A stretch of 64,000 bases of DNA from the NCBI RefSeq assembly GCF_013184545.1, contig NZ_JAAOJA010000010.1:124001-188000 (forward strand), given 5' to 3'. Both the position numbers and the translations under genes were made by a program. Below the pieces are notes generated by a model. It made no database searches, had not been told where the DNA came from, and saw only the letters and a list, made by a program, of their open reading frames with translations. Position 1 is the stretch's first letter; each line of letters begins with the position of its first letter. Positions 24,891 to 33,551 of this stretch are shown here, one piece after another. This DNA comes from Pseudomonas tumuqii (GTDB taxonomy: Bacteria > Pseudomonadota > Gammaproteobacteria > Pseudomonadales > Pseudomonadaceae).

Positions 24891-25985
24891 TCAACGGCCC
24901 GATTTCACCTTGGTCCAGCTGCGGGTAATGGCACGCTGCACCTTCGGGTCCAGCTCGGCGAAGGTGTACAGCTTCTTCGAGGCTTCTGCGGTCGGGTAGA
25001 TGCCCGGGTTGTTGCGGATTTCCTCGGCTACCAGCGGCGTGGCGGTGGCGTTGCCGTTCGGATAGGCGACATAGTCGGAGATCGGCGCGATCACTTCCGG
25101 GGTCAGGATGTAGTTGAGGAAGATATGCGCCTCTTCGACGTTCTTGGCATCGGCCGGGATGGCCATCATGTCGAAGAACGAGGCCGCACCCTCTTTCGGA
25201 ATCGCATAGGCGACCGGTACGTTGTTCTTCGCTTCCTCGGCACGCGCCTGGGCCTGGAACACGTCGCCGGACCAACCCAGCGCTACGCAGATGTTGCCGT
25301 TGGCCAGGTCGGAGATGTACTTGGACGAGTGGAAGTAGGTGATGTAAGGACGCACCTTCATCAGCAATTCTTCGGCCTTGGCCACGTCCTCGACGCTGGT
25401 CGGATTGGGGTTCATGCCCTGGTAATGCAGCGCAGCGGCGTAGACCTCATCCGGGGCGTCGAGCATGGACACGCCACAGGCCTTGAGCTTCTCCATGTTT
25501 TCCGGCTTGAACAGCACGTCCCAGGAGTCGATGGTGTCGACGCCCAGCGCGGCCTTGACCTTCTCCGGGTTGTAACCGATGCCGGTCGTGCCCCACAGGT
25601 AGGGGAAGGCGTACTGGTTACCCGGATCGGCGTTTTCCAGCGCCTTCATCAGGTCCGGGTTGAGGTGCTTCCAGTTCGGCAGCTTGGATTTGTCGAGTTT
25701 CTGGAACACCCCGGCCTTGATCTGCTTGGCGAGGAACTGGTTGGACGGCACCACCACGTCGTAGCCCGAACCGCCGGAAAGCAGCTTGGCTTCCAGGGTT
25801 TCGTTGCTGTCGAAGACGTCGTAAACCACTTTGATGCCGGTTTCCTTCTGGAAATTTTCCAGGGTGTCTTCGGCAATGTAATCCGACCAGTTGTAAACGT
25901 GCAGCACTTTTTCCTGAGCTTGCGCGGCACCCGCCACCGCCACGGCGAGGGACAACGCGAGAAGGGTTTTGCCGAATGTTTTCAT
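24891..25985 (-). CDS. spuD: Polyamine-binding periplasmic protein (SpuD/PotF-like)
   Basis: 364 residues from the ATG at 25985. Signal peptide MKTFGKTLLALSLAVAVAGA..QA, then the PotF/SpuD pattern: HVYNWSDYIAEDTLENF, YDVVVPSNQFLAKQI, YLWGTTGIGYN, HSSKYISDLANGN and ALGWSGD. These include Trp, Ser and Asp residues known to line the diamine site. SpuD prefers putrescine and SpuE spermidine in PAO1; only one paralogue exists here, so it may serve both, and the D/E assignment is tentative. It delivers ligand to SpuFGH. Confidence 0.88.
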   Translation of the reverse strand: MKTFGKTLLALSLAVAVAGAAQAQEKVLHVYNWSDYIAEDTLENFQKETGIKVVYDVFDSNETLEAKLLSGGSGYDVVVPSNQFLAKQIKAGVFQKLDKSKLPNWKHLNPDLMKALENADPGNQYAFPYLWGTTGIGYNPEKVKAALGVDTIDSWDVLFKPENMEKLKACGVSMLDAPDEVYAAALHYQGMNPNPTSVEDVAKAEELLMKVRPYITYFHSSKYISDLANGNICVALGWSGDVFQAQARAEEAKNNVPVAYAIPKEGAASFFDMMAIPADAKNVEEAHIFLNYILTPEVIAPISDYVAYPNGNATATPLVAEEIRNNPGIYPTAEASKKLYTFAELDPKVQRAITRSWTKVKSGR

Positions 25986-26147
25986 GCGTACAGCTCCTGT
26001 TGTTGTAAAAGTTTTCCGGATGATGCGCAGCCTGGCTGCCGCACCTTCCGGTGAGCCTGGCCAACGCACTGGCCCAGTCTGGCAAGGTCGCGCCACTCTT
26101 TACAACTCTCAGCGTAGCCCGCTGAACGCAATAAAGAGCGGCATGTT

Positions 26148-27521
26148 TCAGCCAGCAAGTTCCTCTGCGGTCAAGTCGAGACACTGACGCGCCTTGTCTA
26201 CCAGTTCGTCGATCTCGGCCTTGCTGATGACCAGTGGTGGCGAAATGATCATGGTGTCCCCCACGGCACGCATGATCAGACCATTGGCAAAACAATGGCC
26301 ACGGCAAATCATGCCTACTCCCGACTCGCTCGGATAGCGTTCACGCGTGGCCTTGTTCTTCACCAGTTCGATCGCACCGAGCATGCCGACACCGCGCACT
26401 TCACCCACCAACGGATGGTCGGCCAGTTCCCGTAGACGCTTCTGCAAATAGGGTGCCGTTTCTGCCTTGACCCGCTCGATGATTTTTTCTTCGCGCAGGA
26501 TGCGGATGTTTTCCAGCGCCACTGCCGCCGCCACCGGATGCCCGGAATAGGTGAAGCCGTGGTTGAAGTCACCGCCCTGGTTGAGCACTTCGACGATCTC
26601 GTCGCGCACGATCAGGCCGCCCATGGGGATGTAACCGGAGGTCAGGCCCTTGGCGATGGTCATCATGTCCGGCTTGTTGCCGTAGAAGTCGCTGCCGAAC
26701 CATTCGCCGGTGCGGCCGAAACCGCAGATCACCTCGTCGGCGACGAACAAAATGTCGTATTTGCCGAGAATCTCGCGGATGCGCGGCCAGTAGCTGTCCG
26801 GCGGAATGATCACGCCGCCGGCGCCCTGGATCGGCTCGGCGATAAAGGCGGCGACGTTGTCCTCGCCGACTTCGAGAATCTTCTTCTCCAGCTGGTCGGC
26901 GGCCCAGATACCGAACTCGTCCGGGCTCATGTCGCCGCCTTCGCCGAACCAGTAGGGCTGGGGAATGTGCTCGATGCCCGGAATCGGCAGGTCGCCCTGC
27001 TCATGCATGAACTTCATGCCGCCGAGGCTGGCGCCGGCCACGGTGGAGCCGTGATAGCCGTTGATGCGGCTGATGATGACCTTCTTCTGCGGCTGACCCT
27101 TGATCGCCCAGTAATGGCGCACCATGCGCAGCATGGTGTCGTTGCCTTCGGAGCCCGAGCCGGTGAAGAACACATGGTTCATGCCCGCGGGGGAAATCTC
27201 GGCGAGGGTCTTGGCCAATTCCAGCACCGGTGGATGGGCGGTCTGGAAGAACAGGTTGTAGAAGGGCAGCTGTTTCATCTGCTTGCTGGCGGCATCGGCC
27301 AACTCGTCGCGGCCATAACCGATGGCCACGCACCAGAGACCGGCCATGCCGTCGAGGATCTTGTTGCCTTCGCTGTCCCACAGGTAGACGCCATCGGCCT
27401 TGGTGATGATGCGCGGGCCATTCTCTGCCAGCTGCTTGAAGTCGCTGAACGGCGCCAGGTGGTGGTCACGGCTCATGGCCTGCCACTCAAGGGTTTGCGG
27501 GTTGCTTGCTTGCTTTGTCAT
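26148..27521 (-). CDS. spuC: Putrescine/polyamine:pyruvate aminotransferase SpuC
   Basis: 457 residues from the ATG at 27521 with a GAGGTGGAT box. A class-III PLP-dependent transaminase: D262 in LFVADEVICGFGRTG and the Schiff-base K291 in MMTIAKGLTSGY; GSGSEGNDTMLR binds the PLP phosphate. It transfers an amino group from putrescine or other diamines to pyruvate, yielding 4-aminobutyraldehyde. It lies between spuB and the binding-protein gene on one strand; the 162-bp gap downstream allows separate control. Confidence 0.95.
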   Translation of the reverse strand: MTKQASNPQTLEWQAMSRDHHLAPFSDFKQLAENGPRIITKADGVYLWDSEGNKILDGMAGLWCVAIGYGRDELADAASKQMKQLPFYNLFFQTAHPPVLELAKTLAEISPAGMNHVFFTGSGSEGNDTMLRMVRHYWAIKGQPQKKVIISRINGYHGSTVAGASLGGMKFMHEQGDLPIPGIEHIPQPYWFGEGGDMSPDEFGIWAADQLEKKILEVGEDNVAAFIAEPIQGAGGVIIPPDSYWPRIREILGKYDILFVADEVICGFGRTGEWFGSDFYGNKPDMMTIAKGLTSGYIPMGGLIVRDEIVEVLNQGGDFNHGFTYSGHPVAAAVALENIRILREEKIIERVKAETAPYLQKRLRELADHPLVGEVRGVGMLGAIELVKNKATRERYPSESGVGMICRGHCFANGLIMRAVGDTMIISPPLVISKAEIDELVDKARQCLDLTAEELAG

Positions 27522-27585
27522 ATCCACCTCAAAAATGTACGTCATCCGCGGGTGCCGCGGGCCTCTCGCCCTGGCACCCGTTCGC

Positions 27586-28944
27586 TCAAACCGAGAGCAG
27601 CAGGAACTCGCGCTCCCAGGAACTGATCACGCGCTTGAAGTTTTCGTGTTCGGCACGCTTGACCGCCACGTAACCACGCATGAATTTGTCGCCCAGGTAT
27701 TCTTCCGCCGCCTTGCAGGCCTCCATCCGCTCCAGCGCGTGCTCGATGGTGATCGGCAGACGCAGATTGCGCCGCTCATACCCCCGGCCCTTGACGGGCG
27801 CGCCGGGTTCGAGCTGTTCCACCATGCCCATGTAACCGCACAGCAGCGAGGCGGCCAGCACCAGATAGGGGTTGGCATCGGCGCCGGCCAGGCGGTTTTC
27901 CACCCGCCGGTTCTCCGGCGTGGCTTCCGGTACGCGCAGGCCGACCGTGCGGTTCTCTTCGCCCCACTCGACGTTCACCGGCGCCGAGGTATCCGGCAGG
28001 AAACGGCGGAAGGAATTGACGTTGGGGGCGAACAGCGGCAGCAGCTCGGGGATGTATTTCTGCAGGCCGCCAATGTGCTGCATAAACAGTTCGCTCATGC
28101 TGCCGTCGGCATTGGAAAACAGGTTTTGCCCGGTCTTGATATCCACCACACTCTGGTGAATGTGCATGGCGCTGCCCGGCTGGTCGGTGATCGGCTTGGC
28201 CATGAAGGTCGCCGCCACGTCATGCTTGAGCGCCGCCTCGCGCATGGTGCGCTTGAACACGGTGATCTGGTCGGCCAGGTGCAAGGCCTCGCCATGCCGG
28301 AAGTTGATTTCCATCTGGGCCGGGCCGTCTTCGTGGATCAGGGTATCGAGATCCAGCCCCTGGATTTCACACCAGTCGTAGACATCTTCGAACAGCGGGT
28401 CGAATTCGTTGGCGGCATCGATGGAGAAGGACTGGCGGCCCACTTCCGGGCGCCCGGAGCGGCCCATCGGCGCGACCAGGGGGAAATCCGGGTCGCTGTT
28501 GCGCTTGGTCAGGTAGAACTCCATCTCCGGCGCGACGATGGGCTTCCAGCCCTTGTCGGCATACAGCTTGAGCACATTCTTGAGAATGTTGCGCGGCGAC
28601 AACTCGATCGGGTTGCCCTGCTTGTCGAAGGTATCGTGGATGACCATGGCGGTCGGCTCGATGGCCCACGGCACCAGGAACACCGCGTTCTCGTCGGGGC
28701 GACAGAACATGTCGATGTCCGCTTCGTCGAGCAGGGCGTAATAGATGTCGTCCTCGACGTAGTCGCCGGTCACGGTCTGCAGCAGCACACTCTCGGGGAG
28801 GCGCATGCCCCTCTCGTCGAGGAACTTGTTGGTCGGCGAAATCTTGCCGCGGGCAATGCCGGTAAGATCGCTTATCAAGCATTCAACTTCGGTGATTTTG
28901 CGTTCTTTCAGCCAGCTCGAAAGCTGGTCCAATTTGGTGCTCAT
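27586..28944 (-). CDS. spuB: Glutamylpolyamine synthetase SpuB (glutamine-synthetase-like)
   Basis: 452 residues from the ATG at 28944 (GAGGT box). Glutamine-synthetase fold with APEMEFYLT, HEDGPAQMEINF, MHIHQSV and VENRLAGADANPYL, the metal/ATP/glutamate ligands of the family. PuuA/PauA-type members attach gamma-glutamate to putrescine or other polyamines rather than ammonia. The spuA gene upstream ends 44 bp away, and spuC follows 65 bp downstream, indicating one operon. Confidence 0.93.
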   Translation of the reverse strand: MSTKLDQLSSWLKERKITEVECLISDLTGIARGKISPTNKFLDERGMRLPESVLLQTVTGDYVEDDIYYALLDEADIDMFCRPDENAVFLVPWAIEPTAMVIHDTFDKQGNPIELSPRNILKNVLKLYADKGWKPIVAPEMEFYLTKRNSDPDFPLVAPMGRSGRPEVGRQSFSIDAANEFDPLFEDVYDWCEIQGLDLDTLIHEDGPAQMEINFRHGEALHLADQITVFKRTMREAALKHDVAATFMAKPITDQPGSAMHIHQSVVDIKTGQNLFSNADGSMSELFMQHIGGLQKYIPELLPLFAPNVNSFRRFLPDTSAPVNVEWGEENRTVGLRVPEATPENRRVENRLAGADANPYLVLAASLLCGYMGMVEQLEPGAPVKGRGYERRNLRLPITIEHALERMEACKAAEEYLGDKFMRGYVAVKRAEHENFKRVISSWEREFLLLSV

Positions 28945-28987
28945 AGAGACCTCAGGGTTGATGAGAGCCGACTTATATATAGTCGGT

Positions 28988-29740
28988 TCAACGTTGCCCC
29001 GCCCTCTTCCTGCAAGCCTCACCAAAGGCCTGGAAGATGGCGAGATAATTCGGGTTGGATCCTACCTGCCATTCGGGGTGCCATTGCACCCCCAGCGCGA
29101 AACTCGGCGCAGCTTCGACGGAGAAGGCTTCAATCAACCCGTCAGGCGCCAGTGCTTCGACGCGAAGGCCCGGCGCCAGACGCTCAACGCCCTGACCATG
29201 AATAGAGTTGACGGCAATCTCGCTGGGCAAGCCGAGGCCGGCGAGAATGCCACCCGGCTGCACCCGCAGCAGGTGGCGCGGGGCATATTGCACATCGAGC
29301 GGTTCATCGGCCTGCTCACGGTGATCGAGCATGCCGGCGACCTCGTGCACCTTCTGGTGCAGGGTGCCGCCGAAGGCCACATTGATCTCCTGAAAGCCGC
29401 GACAGATGCCGAGCACCGGGACGCCTGCCGCGATGGCCTGGCGGATCAGCGGCAAGGTGGTGCGATCGCGTTCGGGATCGTGCGCAGTACCGGCCGCGCT
29501 GGGCGAGCCGCTATAATGATGAGGCTCGACATTCGATGGTGAGCCGGTGAACAGCAAACCGTGCAGATTATCGAGCAGGGTCGGCCGATCGATCAGTTCG
29601 CCCAGCGCCGGAATGATCAGCGGCAAGCCGCCGGCTCCAATGGCTACGGCACGAACGTATTTGTCACCTGTTATATGGTGAAGATGCAGACCAACCTGTT
29701 TAGTACAGGCGGTAACGCCGATCAACGGCAGGCGCGACAT
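28988..29740 (-). CDS. spuA: Gamma-glutamyl-GABA hydrolase SpuA (PuuD-like class I amidotransferase)
   Basis: 250 residues. Peptidase C26-type triad: C113 in GICRGFQEIN, H221 and E223 in VQWHPEW, matching E. coli PuuD (C114/H222/E224). It releases glutamate from gamma-glutamyl-GABA, the last step of the glutamylated polyamine pathway. First gene of the minus-strand spuABC operon, divergent from spuI with a shared regulatory gap. Confidence 0.94.
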   Translation of the reverse strand: MSRLPLIGVTACTKQVGLHLHHITGDKYVRAVAIGAGGLPLIIPALGELIDRPTLLDNLHGLLFTGSPSNVEPHHYSGSPSAAGTAHDPERDRTTLPLIRQAIAAGVPVLGICRGFQEINVAFGGTLHQKVHEVAGMLDHREQADEPLDVQYAPRHLLRVQPGGILAGLGLPSEIAVNSIHGQGVERLAPGLRVEALAPDGLIEAFSVEAAPSFALGVQWHPEWQVGSNPNYLAIFQAFGEACRKRAGQR

Positions 29741-29789
29741 GTGACACCCGTTTTATTGCTGTTAGTGGGTTGAAACCGAGCTTAGCCTT

Positions 29790-29828
29790 GTTCATTTTTT
29801 TACACAATAGGGATGTAAAAAATTGAAC
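29790..29828. promoter_or_regulatory. Inverted repeat in the spuA/spuI divergent promoter region
   Basis: GTTCATTTTTTTACA (29790-29804) and TGTAAAAAATTGAAC (29814-29828) are inverted copies with one mismatch in 15 and a 9-bp spacer. The repeat lies 50 bp from the spuA start and 190 bp from the spuI start. Centre-to-centre geometry (24 bp) and location suggest a dimeric regulator controlling both operons, perhaps the PuuR/PauR-like protein at 59091; binding is inferred. Confidence 0.6.
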
Positions 29829-30017
29829 ACACCCCGATGAGCACCGCGCCAGGTATGGCTCCGAGCAGGGCAGCACTGCCCTGAAACGCCCTGAAAATGG
29901 CCACGACGCGCTTTTTTAGGGCAAAATAAGCCACCCTTGACAGGTCTCAAGGTTTAAGATTGACTCAACTCACCGCAGTTTAATGATTGATATTTTTAAC
30001 AAGAAAGGTGTTGCATC

Positions 30018-31394
30018 ATGTCGGTACCCCCGCGTGCCGTTCAGCTTAACGAAGCGAACGCGTTCCTTAAGAAACATCCTGAGGTCCTGTTCGTCGACCT
30101 TCTCATTGCTGATATGAATGGAGTGGTGCGCGGCAAGCGCATCGAGCGTGCGAGCCTGCACAAGGTTTACGAACGCGGCATCAACCTCCCGGCGTCTTTG
30201 TTCGCTCTGGATATCAACGGCTCGACAGTGGAAAGCACTGGCCTGGGCCTGGATATCGGCGATGCCGACCGTATCTGCTACCCCATCCCCAACACCCTGT
30301 GCAATGAACCCTGGCAGAAGCGCCCGACCGCGCAACTGTTGATGACCATGCACGAAATGGAAGGCGAGCCGTTCTTTGCCGACCCACGGGAAGTGTTGCG
30401 CCAGGTGGTTGCGAAGTTCGACGAACTGGGCCTTACCATCTGTGCCGCTTTCGAACTCGAGTTCTACCTGATCGACCAGGCCAACGTGAACGGTCGCCCG
30501 CAGCCACCGCTGTCGCCGCTGTCGGGCAAGCGCCCGCATTCGACCCAGGTCTACCTGATCGACGACCTCGACGAATACGCCGAATGCCTGCAGGACATCC
30601 TCGAGGGCGCCAAGGAGCAAGGCATCCCGGCCGACGCCATCGTCAAGGAAAGCGCCCCGGCGCAGTTCGAGGTCAACCTGCACCACGTCGCCGACCCGAT
30701 CAAGGCCTGCGACTATGCGCTGCTGCTCAAGCGCCTGGTGAAGAACATCGCCTACGACCATGAGATGGACACCACCTTCATGGCCAAGCCGTACCCGAAT
30801 CAGGCGGGCAACGGGCTGCACGTGCACATCTCGATCCTCGACAAGGACGGCAAGAATATTTTTGCCTGCGAAGATCCCGAACAGAACGACGCCCTGCGCC
30901 ATGCCATTGGCGGCGTGCTGGAAACCATGCCGGCTTCGATGGCCTTCCTCTGCCCGAACGTCAACTCGTATCGCCGCTTCGGCGCGCAGTACTACGTGCC
31001 GAACTCGCCGTGCTGGGGTATCGACAACCGTACCGTGGCCCTGCGCGTGCCGAACGATACCGCCGATGCCGTGCGTATCGAACACCGGGTCGCGGGCGCG
31101 GATGCCAACCCCTACCTGTTGCTGTCGGCCGTGCTGGCGGGCGTGCACCACGGCCTGACCAACAAGGTCGAGCCAAGCGCGCCGGTGGAAGGCAACTCCT
31201 ACGAGCAGAACGAGCAGAGCCTGCCGAACAACCTGCGCGATGCCCTGCGCGAGCTGGACGACAGCGAGATCCTGGCGCGTTATATCGACCCGAAATACAT
31301 CGATATCTTCGTCGCCTGCAAGGAAAGCGAGCTGGCCGAGTTCGAGAACTCGATCTCCGACCTCGAATACAACTGGTATCTGCACACCGTGTAA
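30018..31394 (+). CDS. spuI: Glutamylpolyamine synthetase SpuI (glutamine-synthetase-like)
   Basis: 458 residues, GS-fold with FELEFYLID, KESAPAQFEVNLHH, GNGLHVHISI and IEHRVAGADANPYLLL. Diverges from spuA. In P. aeruginosa SpuI/PauA-type ligases gamma-glutamylate putrescine and related amines and are partly redundant; this is one of three in the window (with 27586-28944 and 59698-61050), which probably differ in amine preference. A ribosome site (AAAGG) precedes the ATG. Confidence 0.93.
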   Translation: MSVPPRAVQLNEANAFLKKHPEVLFVDLLIADMNGVVRGKRIERASLHKVYERGINLPASLFALDINGSTVESTGLGLDIGDADRICYPIPNTLCNEPWQKRPTAQLLMTMHEMEGEPFFADPREVLRQVVAKFDELGLTICAAFELEFYLIDQANVNGRPQPPLSPLSGKRPHSTQVYLIDDLDEYAECLQDILEGAKEQGIPADAIVKESAPAQFEVNLHHVADPIKACDYALLLKRLVKNIAYDHEMDTTFMAKPYPNQAGNGLHVHISILDKDGKNIFACEDPEQNDALRHAIGGVLETMPASMAFLCPNVNSYRRFGAQYYVPNSPCWGIDNRTVALRVPNDTADAVRIEHRVAGADANPYLLLSAVLAGVHHGLTNKVEPSAPVEGNSYEQNEQSLPNNLRDALRELDDSEILARYIDPKYIDIFVACKESELAEFENSISDLEYNWYLHTV

Positions 31395-31403
31395 GCACTA
31401 CCC

Positions 31404-31434
31404 GACGCCGGCTTAATGCCGGCGTCGTTGTATT
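31404..31434 (+). terminator. Terminator of spuI
   Basis: A 9-bp perfect stem (GACGCCGGC / GCCGGCGTC), loop TTAAT, then GTTGTATT. It begins 9 bp after the spuI stop codon. Confidence 0.75.
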
Positions 31435-31645
31435 CAGCCAAATCGACCCACGATCTTTTTAGCCGCACGCGCCAGCCTGCGGCGGGGTAGTGCTGCATGC
31501 GATTTGGCCCAGCGAGCCAAGTATGGACGTGCTTTCGCCACGATGCCCCGCCGTCGTTGGGAGGCCGGGCGTATGAGGGTCAGCCGACTTGCCTGCACAC
31601 CACCGGCTGGCGTCCAATAGCGCGTCCCTTGCCGAGATGATCGCC

Positions 31646-32284
31646 ATGCAGCGCACCGCCACCGCCCGCAAAACCCGCGCCAGCAGCCAGGCACGGATTA
31701 CCGTGATCCTCGCCGCCGCCCGCGCACTGCTCGCCGAGCAGGGCGTGGCCAATCTGTCGATCTACAGTGTGGCCGAGCGCGCGGCCACTCCCGCGTCCTC
31801 GGTCTACCACTTCTTCGCCAGCGTGCCGGCGCTGCTCGAAGGCCTGACCGCCGACATCCACGCCGCCTTTCGCGCCAGCCTGCAGGCGCCCATCGCCCAT
31901 GCCGAACTGCGCGACTGGCGCGATCTGTCGCGTATCGTCGAGCAGCGCATGCTGGCGATCTACGCCAGCGATGCCGCTGCACGCCAGCTGATCCTCGCCC
32001 AGCACGGCCTGAGCGAGGTGACCCAGGCCGACCGTCAGCACGACCTGGAACTGGGCCGGCTGATGCAGGCGCTGTTCGAACGGCATTTCGAACTGCCGCC
32101 ACTGCCGGACGATGTCGATGTGTTCGCCCTGGCCATGGAACTGGGCGACCGCGTCTATGCCCGCTCGGTGCAACTGCACGGCAGCATCACCCCGCGCCTG
32201 GCCGAAGAAGGCATGCGCGTGTTCGACGCCTACCTGGGCCTGTACCTGCCGCCCTATCTGCCGAAACGCGCCACCGCGTTGTAG
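31646..32284 (+). CDS. aguR: TetR-family repressor AguR of agmatine catabolism
   Basis: 212 residues from the ATG at 31646; in-frame ATGs at 31637 and 31589 are alternatives, but only 31646 has a weak GAG box at proper spacing. TetR helix-turn-helix: LSIYSVAERAATPASSVYHFFASVPALLEGL. Directly upstream of aguBA in the same orientation, the position of AguR in P. aeruginosa, where it represses aguBA and is released by agmatine or N-carbamoylputrescine. Assignment rests on synteny and fold. Confidence 0.85.
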   Translation: MQRTATARKTRASSQARITVILAAARALLAEQGVANLSIYSVAERAATPASSVYHFFASVPALLEGLTADIHAAFRASLQAPIAHAELRDWRDLSRIVEQRMLAIYASDAAARQLILAQHGLSEVTQADRQHDLELGRLMQALFERHFELPPLPDDVDVFALAMELGDRVYARSVQLHGSITPRLAEEGMRVFDAYLGLYLPPYLPKRATAL

Positions 32285-32324
32285 CCAGCGCCACCCACCC
32301 GGAGCCGGATGCAATCCGGGCTAC
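32281..32324. repeat. Dispersed Pseudomonas palindromic repeat (CCGGATGCAATCCGG type)
   Basis: Outer stem GTAGCC (32281-32286) / GGCTAC (32319-32324) and inner stem CCGGAT (32305-32310) / ATCCGG (32314-32319). The word CCGGATGCAATCCGGGCTACG recurs in Pseudomonas intergenic regions. It overlaps the aguR stop codon and may act as a terminator or processing site. Confidence 0.6.
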
Positions 32325-32408
32325 GAAGCAGGCCTAGCGCCTAAGCCCATGCGTGAGCACCCCCGCGGCTCCTACGGAGCGCTGAGAGTCATAGCCACAG
32401 CTACAAAT

Positions 32409-32424
32409 ACAGATATTTATCTGT
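32409..32424. promoter_or_regulatory. Probable AguR operator and promoter region of aguBA
   Basis: ACAGATA-TT-TATCTGT is a 7-bp-arm palindrome within an AT-rich segment (32395-32505) that contrasts with the GC-rich flanks. Similar words recur nearby (ATTGATAG, CAGATTTTTATCGAT at about 32470-32485). Placed 156 bp before aguB, it suits an operator for the adjacent TetR-type AguR. Confidence 0.5.
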
Positions 32425-32580
32425 CTTTTAATCGACAATAACTAATTGATAGAAAAATTAAGCTTCAAAAACAGATTTTTATCGATTATAAAGCCACATA
32501 ACCGCTCGCCGACACGGCGTCGTCATCGGTCGTCTGCTAGCGTGTAACGACCACCGTTCATTGCTCCTACGAGGTGCTCC

Positions 32581-33459
32581 ATGTCCCGCATCGTCACCGT
32601 CGCCGCCACCCAGATGGCCTGTTCCTGGGATCGTGCCGGCAACATCGCCAACGCCGAGAAGCTGGTACGCCAAGCCGCGGCCAAGGGCGCACAGATCATC
32701 CTGATCCAGGAACTGTTCGAGACCCCGTACTTCTGCCAGAAGCCCAACCCGGACTACCTGCAGCTGGCCACCACGGTGGAAGCCAACGAGGCCATCGCCC
32801 ACTTCCAGAAGGTTGCCAGGGAACTGCAGGTAGTGCTGCCGATCAGCTTCTTCGAGCTGGCCGGGCGCGCGCGCTTCAACAGCATCGCGATCATCGATGC
32901 CGACGGCAGCAACCTGGGGATCTATCGCAAGAGCCACATCCCGGACGGCCCCGGCTACCACGAGAAGTACTACTTCAACCCGGGCGACACCGGCTTCAAG
33001 GTGTGGAACACCCGCTACGCCAAGATCGGCGTGGGTATCTGCTGGGACCAGTGGTTCCCCGAGTGCGCGCGCAGCATGGCCCTGCTCGGCGCGGAGATCC
33101 TGTTCTACCCGACCGCCATCGGCACCGAGCCGCATGACCCGACCATCAGCTCGCGCGACCACTGGCAGCGCGTACAACAGGGCCACGCCGGCGCCAACCT
33201 GATGCCGCTGGTGGCGAGCAACCGCATCGGTCGCGAAGACCAGGGCGATTACCACATCAACTTCTATGGCTCGTCGTTCATCGCCGACCAGTTCGGCGCC
33301 AAGGTCGAAGAACTGGGTGAGACCGAGGAAGGCGTGCTGCTGCACCGCTTCGACCTCGACCAGCTCGAGCATATCCGCAGCGCCTGGGGCAGCTTCCGCG
33401 ACCGCCGGCCGAACCTCTACGGACCGATCAAGACCCTGGACGGTTACCTGGAATCCTGA
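32581..33459 (+). CDS. aguB: N-carbamoylputrescine amidohydrolase AguB
   Basis: 292 residues, identical in length to PAO1 AguB. Nitrilase-superfamily triad E44 (LIQELFE), K117 (YRKSHIP) and C154 (GICWDQWFPE). It hydrolyses N-carbamoylputrescine to putrescine, CO2 and ammonia, feeding the spu pathway. A GAGGTG box lies just before the ATG. It is followed by aguA after a 92-bp gap that contains a palindromic repeat. Confidence 0.96.
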   Translation: MSRIVTVAATQMACSWDRAGNIANAEKLVRQAAAKGAQIILIQELFETPYFCQKPNPDYLQLATTVEANEAIAHFQKVARELQVVLPISFFELAGRARFNSIAIIDADGSNLGIYRKSHIPDGPGYHEKYYFNPGDTGFKVWNTRYAKIGVGICWDQWFPECARSMALLGAEILFYPTAIGTEPHDPTISSRDHWQRVQQGHAGANLMPLVASNRIGREDQGDYHINFYGSSFIADQFGAKVEELGETEEGVLLHRFDLDQLEHIRSAWGSFRDRRPNLYGPIKTLDGYLES

Positions 33460-33464
33460 GCCGA

Positions 33465-33533
33465 GTAGGGTGCGCGGGGTCGCCCTGGCCTGCGCACCGC
33501 CCCCACGCAATCGGTGCGCACGGCGCACCCTAC
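33465..33533. repeat. Palindromic GTAGGGTGCGC repeat between aguB and aguA
   Basis: GTAGGGTGCGC (33465-33475) and its exact reverse complement GCGCACCCTAC (33523-33533) enclose 47 nt that also contain GGTGCGCACGGCGCACC, a word common in Pseudomonas intergenic repeats. It sits inside the aguBA transcript and could alter the relative amounts of the two enzymes. Confidence 0.65.
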
Positions 33534-33551
33534 GCCATGCAGGTAGATGCA

